From: Nymphaea colorata
Lineage: Eukaryota > Streptophyta > Magnoliopsida > Nymphaeales > Nymphaeaceae
Assembly (NCBI RefSeq): GCF_008831285.2
Contig: NC_045147.1
Span: 11,783,427-11,847,426, forward strand
Reading direction: 5' to 3'
Length of the DNA stretch: 64,000 bases
How positions within the stretch are numbered: the stretch's first letter is position 1; every line of letters starts with the position of its first letter. The position numbers were made by a program, and so were the translations under genes. This document shows positions 32,353-43,212 of the stretch, piece by piece. The notes beneath the pieces are model-generated. The model ran no database searches. It had not been told where the DNA came from and saw only the letters and a list, made by a program, of their open reading frames with translations.

Positions 32353-33846
32353 TCTGAGACGTAAGTGTAGTTGGTGGAGAAAGGGAAAGAGATGGCCTCT
32401 CTTTCTCGTTCTCTCTCTCTACAGGGTTTCGTTGTTATAATCTTTCACTTTGTTTCTGATTTTTCCTTCCTTTTTTTTTGGGTCTCAGTATTTGGTGGGA
32501 GCGTTCTTTTGTGCATTTGAGATGATGGGTATGATTTCTTTGTGTATTCTTAGATTGTTAATTTTCAGAGCTTGTCTTCTACCATCTTCCCTGCCTTCTC
32601 TGTGTTCTGCCCGGCATTTCCTCTCCCTGTATCTTGCATATATTTTCGTTTGTTGCTCTAATGCTTCGTCTCCTTTCACTCTTCCAAGAGAGAGAGAGAG
32701 AGCATTCAAACAAGGGTGAAAGTAAAGACGGTAAAAGATTGTGAAGGGGTGGTTTCTGCGCGGCTTTGTTGAATTCTATCCGTTTGTTTATTCATAGCTT
32801 CTTTGGAATAAACGCATCCTTAATCAATGCAATGCACGAGAGAGAGAGAGATTAATTGGTGGGGGCATAGAACGGCTTTGTGGTTGTCAAGAGAGGGCAG
32901 CAGCGTCTCTCAGTGGGGGCAGTCATGTGCCGAAGGTACCTGCAGAAGTTGCAGGTTTTTTAATGGGAGGTGTTTCTCTTGTCTGGCTCTTTCGATCGTT
33001 CCAGATATCTATCTATGTCTCTCTCTCTCTGCTCTCTTATTTTAACCAGAGAGAGAGAATGAACCACAGGAGAGAGAGAGAAATCCACAAAGAGACAGAG
33101 ATAGCGGTCCCCAAGCTCTCTTTATAAGTTCAATTTTTTTCACTGTTGTGTGATGCTATTTCAGTGGCACCAAGGAAGAAGAAGCACACCAGCCTGGATC
33201 TTGTAAAGATGGGGCCCTGGTTTTTCCTTTTCTATAAGGCCCCCGATCATGGACATCAGTCTCTTTCAAGACAACCATTGTTCTATCTCGGTTTTCTTTA
33301 TGGAGGATCTAATCATATAAACAATCAAATAAGAAACGCAGAAAACCACAGCCGATCATCTTGTCTGCTTTCGCAGTATCTGATTCTCTGTTTTCTTAGT
33401 TGTATTATATTTGGTTCTCTTACCTGAAAGATCTTGTGCAAAGTAGCCTTTGGATCTTTATATATGAAGTTACTGTAGAATCATTGAACCTGTAATGTCT
33501 CGTACCTGTCAGTTTCTAAAGTGTTAGGATTTGTGTGAGCCGGATCGACCAAGTCCTTTATATGTTTAGTTCAAAGGATCTGATTCCAGTTCTTCCGGAC
33601 TCAACTGAAAATTTTCGTTCACTTTAGTGAGAGAAAATGAAGCACATAAAATAAAGGTTTCCGTTCGCGTAATTCATACCATCTTAATTGAAGTCGATTG
33701 CCATGGAAACCGGCGTGGTGGTACTGAATTATTGATTGGTCCGTGCTGCCTTCGAGGCGGATGGGGTTCGTTTTCCTCAGGCGCCTCGGCAGACGAAGAA
33801 TCTACGAAGCACGTAGAAAGCACGCGTTAGAGAGAGAGAGAAAGAG
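32353..33846. other. FLA 3' flank and intergenic DNA
   Basis: CT/GA-rich tracts near 32405-32425, 32689-32702, 32838-32851 and 33050-33082. Short frames here have no motif. The first ~460 bases probably include the FLA 3' UTR. Confidence 0.45.
32807..32812 (+). terminator. Candidate polyadenylation signal for FLA
   Basis: AATAAA about 455 bases after the FLA stop, in T-rich sequence. Plant poly(A) signals are loose, so an earlier site is equally possible. Confidence 0.3.
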
Positions 33847-33972
33847 ATGGCGGGCCTTGTAACGGCTCTCTGTTCAAGGAACTGTGAGGCCAGGCGGCAG
33901 CCCTTCTTCATCCCCATGGAAGCAGGAGGATCACCAGCTTCTTTTGTCTCCGTCTCTCTTTTCTTTGTCTAA
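33847..33972 (+). CDS. Possible small ORF, 41 residues, unknown
   Basis: The ATG sits directly after a GA-repeat leader (AGAGAGAGAGAAAGAGATGG), inside a local GC-rich patch (about 33690-33960). The product starts MAGLVTALCSRNC and ends in a hydrophobic SFVSVSLFFV. I recognise no family. It may be a genuine micropeptide, a first exon whose partner is lost, or chance. Confidence 0.2.
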   Translation: MAGLVTALCSRNCEARRQPFFIPMEAGGSPASFVSVSLFFV

Positions 33973-35237
33973 TTTGCAATAATTTTTGCAACTTTGTCAG
34001 AAACGAGCGGCCGTTCATCGCCAGAATCGGCGGTTGGCTTTATGCGGGAAAGACTGTCGGCAGAAAGAACCAATCGTCTAAAGAAAGGAGCTGAACATAT
34101 AAATTATCAACTCGTATCTAGAAAAGGCTTTCCTTTTCTTTACAAATTTCATTCTTTTAAACCAAAGTGAAACCTTCTTTACTTTATTTTTTAAATGGAA
34201 TTCGCATATTTACATTGGAGATGTAATTCGCATAAATAAAGTAAAATTTATATAGGGTCCAATGCAACCGAACAAATAAATTTCAAGTCGAAAATGAAGA
34301 AACAAGTGAAAGGCGTTCGTGCTCCCTCGCCTGGCTTGGTTATAGAAAAGCTTAAAATTTAGTTTTAGACATATTGTCACAAAAAATGTGTATGAATTTA
34401 TACGGTGAAAATTTTTTCCGAGTATAATATGGTAAAATTATATATTTTTTCACATTTAATACGGCTGATGCTGTTTTGGCATATTACCCATCTTTTTTCA
34501 AGAGGTTTAGGGACTAACTACATTATTAATAATTGTTAGAAGTCAAGACTTCTAACAATTAGATATTTTGGTATTAACTTTTAACAAACTTAGACACCCT
34601 GAAAACTTAGTCAACTTTAAATTGATTGTTTAAAGGGAGAAATCATGAGAGGTGTCATAAAAATAGATTTAATGAATGAACAAATGGGCCCTGAAGGGGC
34701 ATAGCTCAAACTTGTTAATTTAGGGCGTATTATGCGGCGCGTCTTTAGTTTGAACTTGCATGAGAGCCAATGGGTCCTACGTGTAAGTTGAAGCATGTGT
34801 AAAATGTCGCCATTAAGTACTCGCTTCAATCCCGAGGACAAGGAGAAAGAAGGGGAGAGGGTTTTGGTTCTAGTCCGAATTGTAGGATTTATCATCGTGC
34901 TCACTGGGCATGGACAAATTGAATTAGTGGCAAGTCGATTTGATTGATCGCCACATTACATTTAGTTTTTAGTTTTACTTTTAAAATACTCTAAAAGTAT
35001 TTTAAGTTTTAGTTATTATTTAATCATATTTTTATTTTTTTTAAATATGCGCACTTGTTTCATATCTGCTTCATTTATTGATGAATGTACTTATACTACC
35101 AAGGTCGGTTTTATTCAGGAATGATCAATCCTTTCCCAGATAACAGAAAAGAAATGTCAAAATTTGAGAAAATGGTAGACTAAGCATCCTAACAGTAACA
35201 GGCCAGATTGCTTAACTAATCCATGAAGCACTACTAT

Positions 35238-35240
<3 letters not shown>
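33973..35240. other. Intergenic, nothing recognised except a palindrome
   Basis: AT-rich DNA without gene-like frames. The minus-strand frame at 34617-34904 has no motif. Confidence 0.45.
34531..34560. repeat. Perfect 14-bp inverted repeat with 2-base centre
   Basis: AATTGTTAGAAGTC, then AA, then the exact complement GACTTCTAACAATT. Could be a transposon footprint, a junction between inverted element ends, or a cruciform-forming site. Confidence 0.85.

Positions 35241-35296
<56 letters not shown>
35241..35296. repeat. (CT)28 microsatellite
   Basis: An uninterrupted 56-base CT run; highly polymorphic repeats of this kind are common in plant intergenic DNA. Confidence 0.95.
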
Positions 35297-35302
<6 letters not shown>

Positions 35303-35329
35303 GGGGTAAAAATTTAACATTTTAACTGG

Positions 35330-35660
35330 GGATATAAATTGTTTGGATATGGGTCAAGATCCAACCGTAACCAAGCTTGACTTGATTGGACTCAATCTTA
35401 TGTAATCCGATTCATAATATATATTTTTTTTAACTGAATTTGAATCTAACTAGCAAAAAATATAGCATTCGTATGTAATTGGATTCAGGTTCTTTTATGA
35501 AATTGCATACCTGCAGACCCAATCTGACTAGTAATCAGATTCATATTTCTGCGCCAGATTTGATTATTGGATTCAAAATTGAATCTGTAATTGGATCTAT
35601 CCGATCCATTTCCATTCGTTCTTGCTCGTCCAACCGTTTAGTACGTGCCAATAGACTATA
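35330..35660. repeat. Degenerate dispersed repeat (GATTCATAT / GGATCTATCC-rich)
   Basis: Member of the family at 15840, with GGATATGGGTCAAGATCC, TGTAATTGGATTCAGG, TAATCAGATTCATATT and TAATTGGATCTATCC. Confidence 0.4.
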
Positions 35661-35770
35661 GTTGTAAGGTCTCATCTGATTATTTGAAATTCTTCAATAG
35701 CAGCGGATGGATCCATCATATTGGTACAATTGTTGGAGATTGACTGCTCACCAGATCAATCATCTTGAAG

Positions 35771-36311
35771 TAGGGTGAACAACGACTCGAGCTTGACTCG
35801 TTAAAGCTCGGCTCGTGAATAAGTTCGAGCTGAGTCATTTGCTTAACGAGTCGAGCTCGAGTTCGCGAGTCGACTCGTTCAAATAATCGAGTTGAGTTTT
35901 AGCTCAACACGTAACTGGCTAACTGTCGAGTTGAGATCAAGCCTTAATCAAGTTTGTCGAGCCTTAATCAAGTCGATATATTGAAACAAGTTTATGAGTT
36001 TGTCGAGCGTTAATCGAGTTGAGCTCGAGCTCAACACGTAACGATGAATTCAAACGAGTTTGCCGAGCTTTAATCGAGTCGAGCTCGTGCTCGAGCTGAA
36101 CCCATAACGATGAATATCGACTATATTCAAACGAGTTTGTTGAGCCTTAATCGAGTCTAGCTCATGCTCAACACTTAACTGCTGAGTCGAGCTCAAGCTG
36201 CTTCCATCGAGCTATTATTGAACTCGAGCGAAGTCGAGCTCGAGGTTTCATTAGTCGACCCGAGTTCAAGCAAACTCAACTCATGCTCGACTCGGCTCGT
36301 GTTCACCCCTA
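35771..36311. mobile_element. 541-bp non-autonomous hAT-type element, GAGCTCGA-rich
   Basis: Termini TAGGGTGAAC and (inward from the right) TAGGGGTGAAC. The flanking 8-base duplications TCTTGAAG (35763-35770) and TCTTGGAG (36312-36319) differ at one position. The interior is almost entirely permutations of CGAGCTCGA, GAGTCGAGCT and CGAGCCTTAATCG, so it is strongly self-complementary. No transposase. Same style as the element at 14860-15530. Confidence 0.72.
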
Positions 36312-36488
36312 TCTTGGAGGCTAAGTAAGTTCAGGTCACTCAATCCAATATCCAAAGAGAAACCTTCGACAAGTTCTCCACGCTCATGTGTAAAGTTAAA
36401 ACGATTTTTTGTGGATTTTCAGTCACACCTAAGGATAGACTGAAAACCCTTAAGCCACTGTGAACAATTTTTTCTAGCAATACCTTAA

Positions 36489-36723
36489 GAGGTGGTTGAG
36501 AATAGGAACACTAACACGGTGTTCCATGAATTTATCTCGTTGTTTCATGATTCTACTTTCGAAATGAGCAAAATATATTTTTTAAATACCAAAACTGCCC
36601 CTTTGGGTAATTCAGAGGGGCACCATCCCTTCTTATATGCATTGGTTGCAGCCACATTAAAGTTGAGAGATATGGGATTCGCCGGTGGCATTTAGCCAAA
36701 TTCAAACTCTAGTTGAGTGATTG

Positions 36724-36793
<70 letters not shown>

Positions 36794-36951
36794 GTATGTG
36801 AAATATAAGTACTACTAATTATGAGTTTGAAGTTACTGTCTCATTGTTTGGTGTTCCATGAATTTGTCTCAATGTTTCATGATCCTACTTTCAATTTTTA
36901 CAAATAGATTCATGGAACGTTGTATTAGTGTTCTTGTCACCAAACACCCCC
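36489..36951. mobile_element. Tourist-like MITE carrying an AT microsatellite
   Basis: A 463-bp element flanked by TAA (36486-36488 and 36952-36954). Inverted ends: GAGGTGGTTGAGAATAGGAA and, inward from the right, GGGGGTGTTTGGTGACAAGA; similarity extends about 45 bases, through AACACTAA to GTTCCATGAAT. Both arms also repeat CATGAATTT and TTTCATGATTCTACTTTC-like blocks. No coding capacity. Confidence 0.75.
36724..36790. repeat. (CA)n(TA)n compound microsatellite
   Basis: Six CA units running into about 27 TA units, inside the MITE at 36489-36951. Confidence 0.95.
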
Positions 36952-37875
36952 TAAAAGTTCATGCTAGTTTTGTTTGTTCTTTTGCTTTGGTTGCATGGTA
37001 ATGAACTGTAAACCTCTGTGCACTTAGGCTTTAATGAGGCTCAACCACCACGCCGCGAGCCCTTGTGTACAAATGAAATGCACCAACCTGTTTTGTGCCA
37101 AGTCAGTAAGCATCCTTTCAATAATGGACAAGCTAAGTGCGGCCAACTGGCCATGTCTGGTTAGCTGTCAATTAGAGATGTCAATAAATCAGATTTGAAT
37201 TAAATGTACTTTTTATTATATCTTATTTATCAAATGTTCAGTTATTTGGATTTGATTTTGAATTTGAATGCAAATGAAAGAAATTGTAAACCATATCTGA
37301 ATCCGAGGTCTACATTTGAATAATTGGAGTAGTCTAACATGAACCTCGCTTTTAATCACAATTGAATCCGAATTTTACTTTTAACCGAATCCTATGACAT
37401 GTTACCAACTTTCAAAATGTATGAGTATTGGATCTAATAAAACGTAACTAACCATGCAGATGTTTACTATTATCTGATCAGATATTTATTCAGGATCCAC
37501 ACCTAATCGGCTATCATTTCCTAAATCTGAATTTGATTCAATTAATTTCTTAATCGGATGTCAACTTTGTTTTCCATGTCCATTTTTTTTTTTAACAACG
37601 ATCACTGATATCCCTAGTGCTGATATAGACCCCACTCATTTTCACACTAGTATGTCATGCCTAAGGCTTTTGGCAAATTTTCATTTGGTAGAGAGAAGGA
37701 TGAATGTTGATCGCTACCAAGAACGTAATTGTTGAAGCTAAAGATAAAATCACGAAACCCTTCAATAGATTATATATTCAAGAGTAAAGGAGAAAAAATT
37801 GAAGAAGGTGGCTTCTACATCCAATATTTTCCCTTTCTTTTCTCCTTACGGCCACTGTTACAGGCTATTAGGTGG
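36952..37875. other. Intergenic, FAR 3' flank
   Basis: 37170-37560 is another degenerate copy of the GATTTGAAT/GAATCCGA-rich family (AGAGATGTCAATAAATCAGA at its left end). A T-run lies at 37587-37595. The FAR 3' UTR presumably covers the last few hundred bases. Confidence 0.4.
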
Positions 37876-40606
37876 TCATGGGCGTTTAGAAGTTCCTCTG
37901 CCCTTCATGACATAGCTTCTGAGACCTGGAATATGAACATTGATTATATAATCCTTCCAGTTTATGTTAACCACATCAAATCCAAATGCTTTCCTTTCTT
38001 CCTCCGACATTTCTTCCATTAATTGCTGAGTATTTGAGTTGTCAAACCTGCTAGTTACAGAGACAAATCAAAGACTGTCGAGATCATGACTGTTAAAATT
38101 ATTAAAAGGAACAAGGAAGAGTTCCTTAGCATTACCTTCCTCTATAAAAACTGTAGGGTTCATATATCTTTGCCAAGTTTTTGGCTTGCTCAACTGATTT
38201 GAGCAGCACATTTTCGATCCTCCGGGAGAGCTTCGCTGAGGATTTAGCTGCCAAATTTCCCGGCCTCTCCATGAAATCTCTCCATATATGGTCTGAGAAA
38301 TCATCCCAAGAAACGTAGAGCTTCATCTCTGGAACTCCGATCTTCCTTCCTTTGTAGTCTACATATGGAGACGAGCTGAAGTGGTCATACAGCATCTTCG
38401 CCAGGTCTTCGAATATAAGAGGGTTGGTAACTGAGGAAGCAACGTGATATACATGGGTGCCCGGCTTGCCTTTAGCACCATGCTTAGCCATCGCTGCAAG
38501 CATTGCATTCACTACCATATCTGCTGGAACCTGCAATGAATTGCACAAAGGGCCTCGACAGCATCAAATGGGAGGCAACCTTTTAACCAGTGAATTGACA
38601 TAGTTTTGGTTTCTCAGTTTGAAAGCCACACCTGTGAGAGTACCATTTTGGTAACACAATTGTTGTTTGGTGCTTAGTTTTGATCAAAACTTAAAGAGGC
38701 TAATGGAAATGAAATGCAATTTATCCTGGATCATCATAGCTATTTGGCTATATTGGACACTTGTAGACCAGTTTAGAGAGAGAGAGGTTACCACATCAAT
38801 AACTCCCTTGGGATTTACCAAGAAGCAGGAAATTTGACCCTTTCCATAATACAAAATGACAGGATCCATCATTCTGCAATGACCACAGGCATCATCAATT
38901 CATAGCAATAGTGAAACTGAGATATCTGTGGTAGAAAAACTAAAAGAGGAAGTAAAGCAGGAGGTGAAGATTACGAAATTGTGGTAATATATACTTGCCT
39001 GTTTCCTTCCATCCATCCTGGAAATGGCTCATTGGATGTGCTCTCCACAACGCTAGGCCTAATAATGACCACAGGCACATCTCCTTTTATGATTTCAATC
39101 GCCATTTCTCCCATTGCTTTTGTGAAAGCATAAGTGTCTTGCCATCCATAAGTTTTAGCCCTATTCCAAAAGGTTACAAAATTTAGAATGTTCGTCACTT
39201 CAAAAGCTTAATGAATGCCTATCAATTCGCTTACATTTCTAAGCCAAACTCTTTCATTTTTTGAGTCTCTTGTTTATCTTGCAAATTCACTGGATTTCTC
39301 AACGCCGACTCGATTTCAGCTTCAACGTCAAGTTTCAGTAACGATGATCTTAGTGAAGGTGAAGAATTTGATGTCGACAAAGGTGCAGATGATGATGACC
39401 TGAATCTCTCCCTTGCAATGCTATCTCCTAATTTGAATGGCTGCTCTGTGATCCTACCTTTCCTTTGCCCATTAACAAAAGCTGTAAAAATATTTAAAGC
39501 AGAAGTTCATCGAGAGAAAGCAATTAAAGCATCGTAATAAGGCATAATTTTAATTATTCTACTACCAGTTGATACATGAAGGAAAAGCTTTAGTCTCGTG
39601 CACTTTGCAGCAAATTTCATGAGCCTGTATGGGCCTCTAGTGTTTATGTCTAGTGCAACATCATATCTGCAATTTGATAATGCAATAGATTGATCGTAAA
39701 TAATGTGGAATTCTTTGTCTCAAACAAAGGACTGGAACTGTGAAGTGAAGATAACCTCTCATCGAATGTTGTATTAGCAGCAGAATTTACAATGACATCC
39801 ACAATTTCTGAGAGCTCCATTGCCACCGCTTCCTCCATTCCAAGATCATCATCTGTAACAGCTCCATCAACAACCACCAATTTGTTCAGCATGAAATCCT
39901 CGTAGTTGCTTCCATGGGTTTCTCTTACGCACCTAAACAACTCTGAATTTATAATCTGCATCTCAGAAAAGGGGGAAAAAAAAGTTAACCAGTGATCCCT
40001 TCAGAGAGTAGGAAGAAGGAAAGTCGAACTGAAAGTGACGACGCAAGAAAATTTTACTTCATTCTTTAGCCTATCCTCTGCAGTAACATTGCCTTTTGAC
40101 CTTATCAAAAGATAGAGATTCCCCACTTCTGGTTCTGTCCTCAAAATCTTTTCAATGAAAACTGCAACAAACAGAATTTTTTGAAAGTTATAATCGGTGA
40201 ACTTTCAAGCATCTCAAGTTCAACAGAAAAAGGTAAAGAATGAGAACTTTCGCTAGAGCCTCTTATCACCTTTTGCAACAAAACCAGTGGCTCCTGTAAT
40301 GAGAAAATTCTTGCCTTTGAGGAACCTCACAATGCCTATGCCTTCTTGAGTCATCATCATCTTTGTCCCGTTGGGCTTCAACAGCTGATCATCTTGTTTA
40401 ATCTTTTCGCTGGTTGCCTCTTCCTGGTAAATGAAGGTGCCAGTTGACTTCTTATACTGCAAGTGAGGCACGCCATGAGATCTAAAGGTGATAATGGTAT
40501 GGTGGCAAAGGTTGGTATCCTTCTTCCATGGCAATTTTCTGCAGTTCCCTCGCTTGCTGCATGAAGCATTTACCATGAACGTGGATTTGAGGAAATTTGC
40601 CTCCAT
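37876..40606 (-). CDS. FAR2: Fatty acyl reductase of the MS2/FAR2 type, plastid-targeted
   Basis: Nine exons on the minus strand: 40606-40270, 40161-40058, 39955-39756, 39666-39566, 39481-39235, 39160-38999, 38873-38792, 38530-38136 and 38047-37876. All phases join, giving 599 residues and a TGA stop, close to the ~616 of Arabidopsis MS2. About 90 N-terminal residues, Ser/Thr/Lys-rich, look like a plastid transit peptide. The Rossmann NAD(P)H site is in [18 protein letters not shown] (about 96-113). [11 protein letters not shown] and a [12 protein letters not shown] block follow. The active-site YxxxK is Y340/K344 in [14 protein letters not shown]. The C-terminal FAR_C domain includes [13 protein letters not shown] and ends near [13 protein letters not shown]. 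Known reaction: reduces fatty acyl-ACP/CoA to fatty alcohol for sporopollenin in the tapetum. Exon 6 ends at a GC donor. Nothing suggests a broken gene. The symbol rests on overall resemblance to MS2/FAR2. Confidence 0.93.
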
Positions 40607-42541
40607 GACTAAGTCACAAAGAGGAGGTTTTGAAGGAAGAAAAAGCGGGGAAAAGGCAGTAAGAATCTCTTACTGACTACTGACCTACAATCTTCCAAGA
40701 GAAAGAGGGAGATTAGTTGGGAAGTGACGGGATTTGGAAGAAGGTGATGATAAGCATGAGGAGAGCAAATTTGTTGACTCTCAACAACAAAGAGGGAGAA
40801 AGTTGAGAGTCGGGCAAAGAAAGGTACTGGAGGGAAGGGAGACGGATTGAATGAGCAGCGTTTGTAGGTTGAATATAACCAAAACCAGAGGCGATGGAAG
40901 GGCTCCCCTGGGAGGCCACCATCTTTGTGCTTCATGGATTCTCTAAAGAAAGTGCCAAGAACGCCAACAACCAATAAGTAGGAGAGCCTACTTTCCTTGC
41001 AACAAAAAAACTGCAGGATCCTTAATCAACTCCTGACTTTGCCACTATTACATTTTGATGTTCAATGCTTAAAGCAAGTCAAAATTTTAGAAACATAAGG
41101 ATATGCCCTTGAGAATTTTAAGTCATAGTAGTTTACCTTAAGTAAACATTAAAAAGTTCCAAATTTTAAATCAAAGACCATCAAGCTGGCCTAAAAATGG
41201 GTTGTTTATGTCAAGGGTGAGATTTGAGCCAAGGTTTACACTGTCTATGATTTCTTTAGCATATAGTTGTGCACATTTTGGATTTGTAACAAACGATCAT
41301 ATTAATTTAGTTGACACGCAAACTTGAGACAATGAGTCTTATGCAACAAGAAGCTAAAAGAAATCATTTTGTAGGTCCATTGCCATTCTATAAACTTGTT
41401 GGACCAGTGGAACAAAAGGCAATGTCTTGTGGACAGGGCACTCTGTTCCTCATATCGGAAGATTTCCAAGAGTTGCTTCATTACAAAATGGTGGATATGG
41501 CTTGTGCTCAATTCTTTTGATCGAGACGCAGTAAAAGCTTATGTGCAAAACTATTCAAAAGACATCTAGAGTTGCTATGTTTTGTTGGTGAAATTTTACC
41601 ATGTAAACATGCTTGATCTACTTAGTATCGGATAGATGTTCACTGTGATTCTTTTCTTGAAGCTCAAAATTTTCCTAAGATCGGTTTCGGGTATGAAATG
41701 CTATAAAAAGCCACATTAGTTCTCGAATTCCAGTTGTTTAGTTGTTAATTCTCTTCGACTAGTCCAAAGAAACCATCCGCAGATTGAAACCTTAAGCGCC
41801 CAAAAACTCTTTTCCTAGCTTCATAGGTAGTACTTAATTTGTGGGGAAGTGATTCCGAATTCGACTATGTTGCATTGTTTACCGTACGCGATATATCAAA
41901 TGTTCACGTATTTTGATTCCAATTCAAATGAAGAAGAGTTTTCGCCATACCTAGATCTATCTTTTTTAAGTTGTAGTTGCAATCTAATCTGGATTCGACT
42001 TCTACATTCACATCTGAATCCAAATTCGACTTTTAAAGTACGACTAAATCTGAACAACGGTATAATATATTAAGAACCTACTTTCAAAATGTATAATATT
42101 GGATATAAGATGTTTAGTACAAACTAAATTCAGATCAGATGGATTATTTGTCTAAAACTGAATCTGAATCAGTCTTCATTTCTTAAGTATGGATCATCTC
42201 TTAATTAGATTTTTTTATCGATTTCTTTTTGCTCCTGAACGAAAGTTTTGCCTATACAGTTTTTCAGAAATCTTTTGACTGACAATTTTTTCCGTGAAAA
42301 AAACTTCTGTGCAAACACCACCTAACAGATGAACACCTCTCTCTCAGTCGGGGACAAAGGAAGAGCGAGAGAGTGGCCGCTTTGTTGCCACGCCACCAAC
42401 TCTTCGTCTCTTTGTCATCATCCATTCGATCGCCACCCACCATTAGAAATGAAGGTTTGGTGATAGCGCGTGCCTCCCACAGGCTCCCTCGTCTCTCAGC
42501 CGTGCCCTCCAGAGCCGCTTTCTCTCTAGGAAAGGAAAGCC
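40607..42541. other. Intergenic between FAR and NEET promoters (divergent genes)
   Basis: FAR (minus) and NEET (plus) diverge here, so both promoters lie in this stretch. No certain TATA box was fixed. 41840-42190 is a copy of the GATTCCGAATTC-rich dispersed family. 42300-42541 is CT-rich and probably the NEET leader. Opposing frames at 41302-41520 have no motif. Confidence 0.4.
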
Positions 42542-43212
42542 ATGGGGTTCTCTGCGGTTTCCTTGAGCCTCGGCGGTGGCGTCTCCCTGCCGTCTTCCGG
42601 CCGGCCGGCGACGCATAGCACCAGCGTGGGCAGAGGGCGTGGCGCCTCCAGGTTGGTGATGGTCAGGGCGGAGGCGCAGGGCATTAACCCAGAGATCAGG
42701 AAGAACGAGGAGAAGGTCGTCGACTCCGTTCAAGTCTCCGAGCTGTCCAAGCCCGTCACTGCCTACTGCAGGTAACCTAATCTCCACCCTCTCTCTCCTC
42801 TTTGTTGAAATCAAATTCGGTTCCTTCCTCTTCATGTACCAGATCTCTCTATCTTCCACCGAACGGTATGAGGACATAGACCCAATCCCCCATCAAACAG
42901 GGATTGAACTCTCGCTGAATGGCGAATTCATCGTGGTCCGTCTCGGATCGGACCCTCTTCCACGATTTCTCGCGATTGTGGCTTACTTTTTCCTCAGATT
43001 TTTAGGGCATCCTGTAGATTGTAATGGTGATTTGCTTGAAACAACGGCGACAAGAATCGGATGAAGATCTTCTTCTTTGTGATGCATCGTGACGTTGTGG
43101 TGAAACTTGCAGGTGCTGGAGGTCGGGGACGTTCCCTCTCTGCGACGGCACCCACGTGAAGCACAACAAGGCCACCGGTGACAACGTCGGCCCTCTGCTT
43201 CTCAAGAAGTAG
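42542..43212 (+). CDS. NEET: NEET-type CDGSH iron-sulfur protein
   Basis: Two exons, 42542-42771 and 43113-43212, joined in phase to give 109 residues. The N-terminal ~43 residues (Ser/Gly/Arg-rich, ending [11 protein letters not shown]) are a typical plastid transit peptide with cleavage near VRA. The mature protein has [16 protein letters not shown] and then the cluster-binding stretch [17 protein letters not shown]. The [2Fe-2S] ligands are C76, C78, C87 and H91 (three Cys, one His). It ends [14 protein letters not shown]. The intron falls inside the motif, between the first and second cysteines. The fifth motif position is Thr (CDGTH) in place of the usual Ser. Known role: homodimeric cluster-transfer protein affecting iron and ROS balance in plastids and mitochondria. 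Confidence 0.95.

Noticed and set aside
38994..38999. Using the GT within GCAAGTATAT as the FAR exon 6 donor
   Set aside because: It adds four bases and breaks the frame into exon 7, losing the conserved GNR-MMDP junction.
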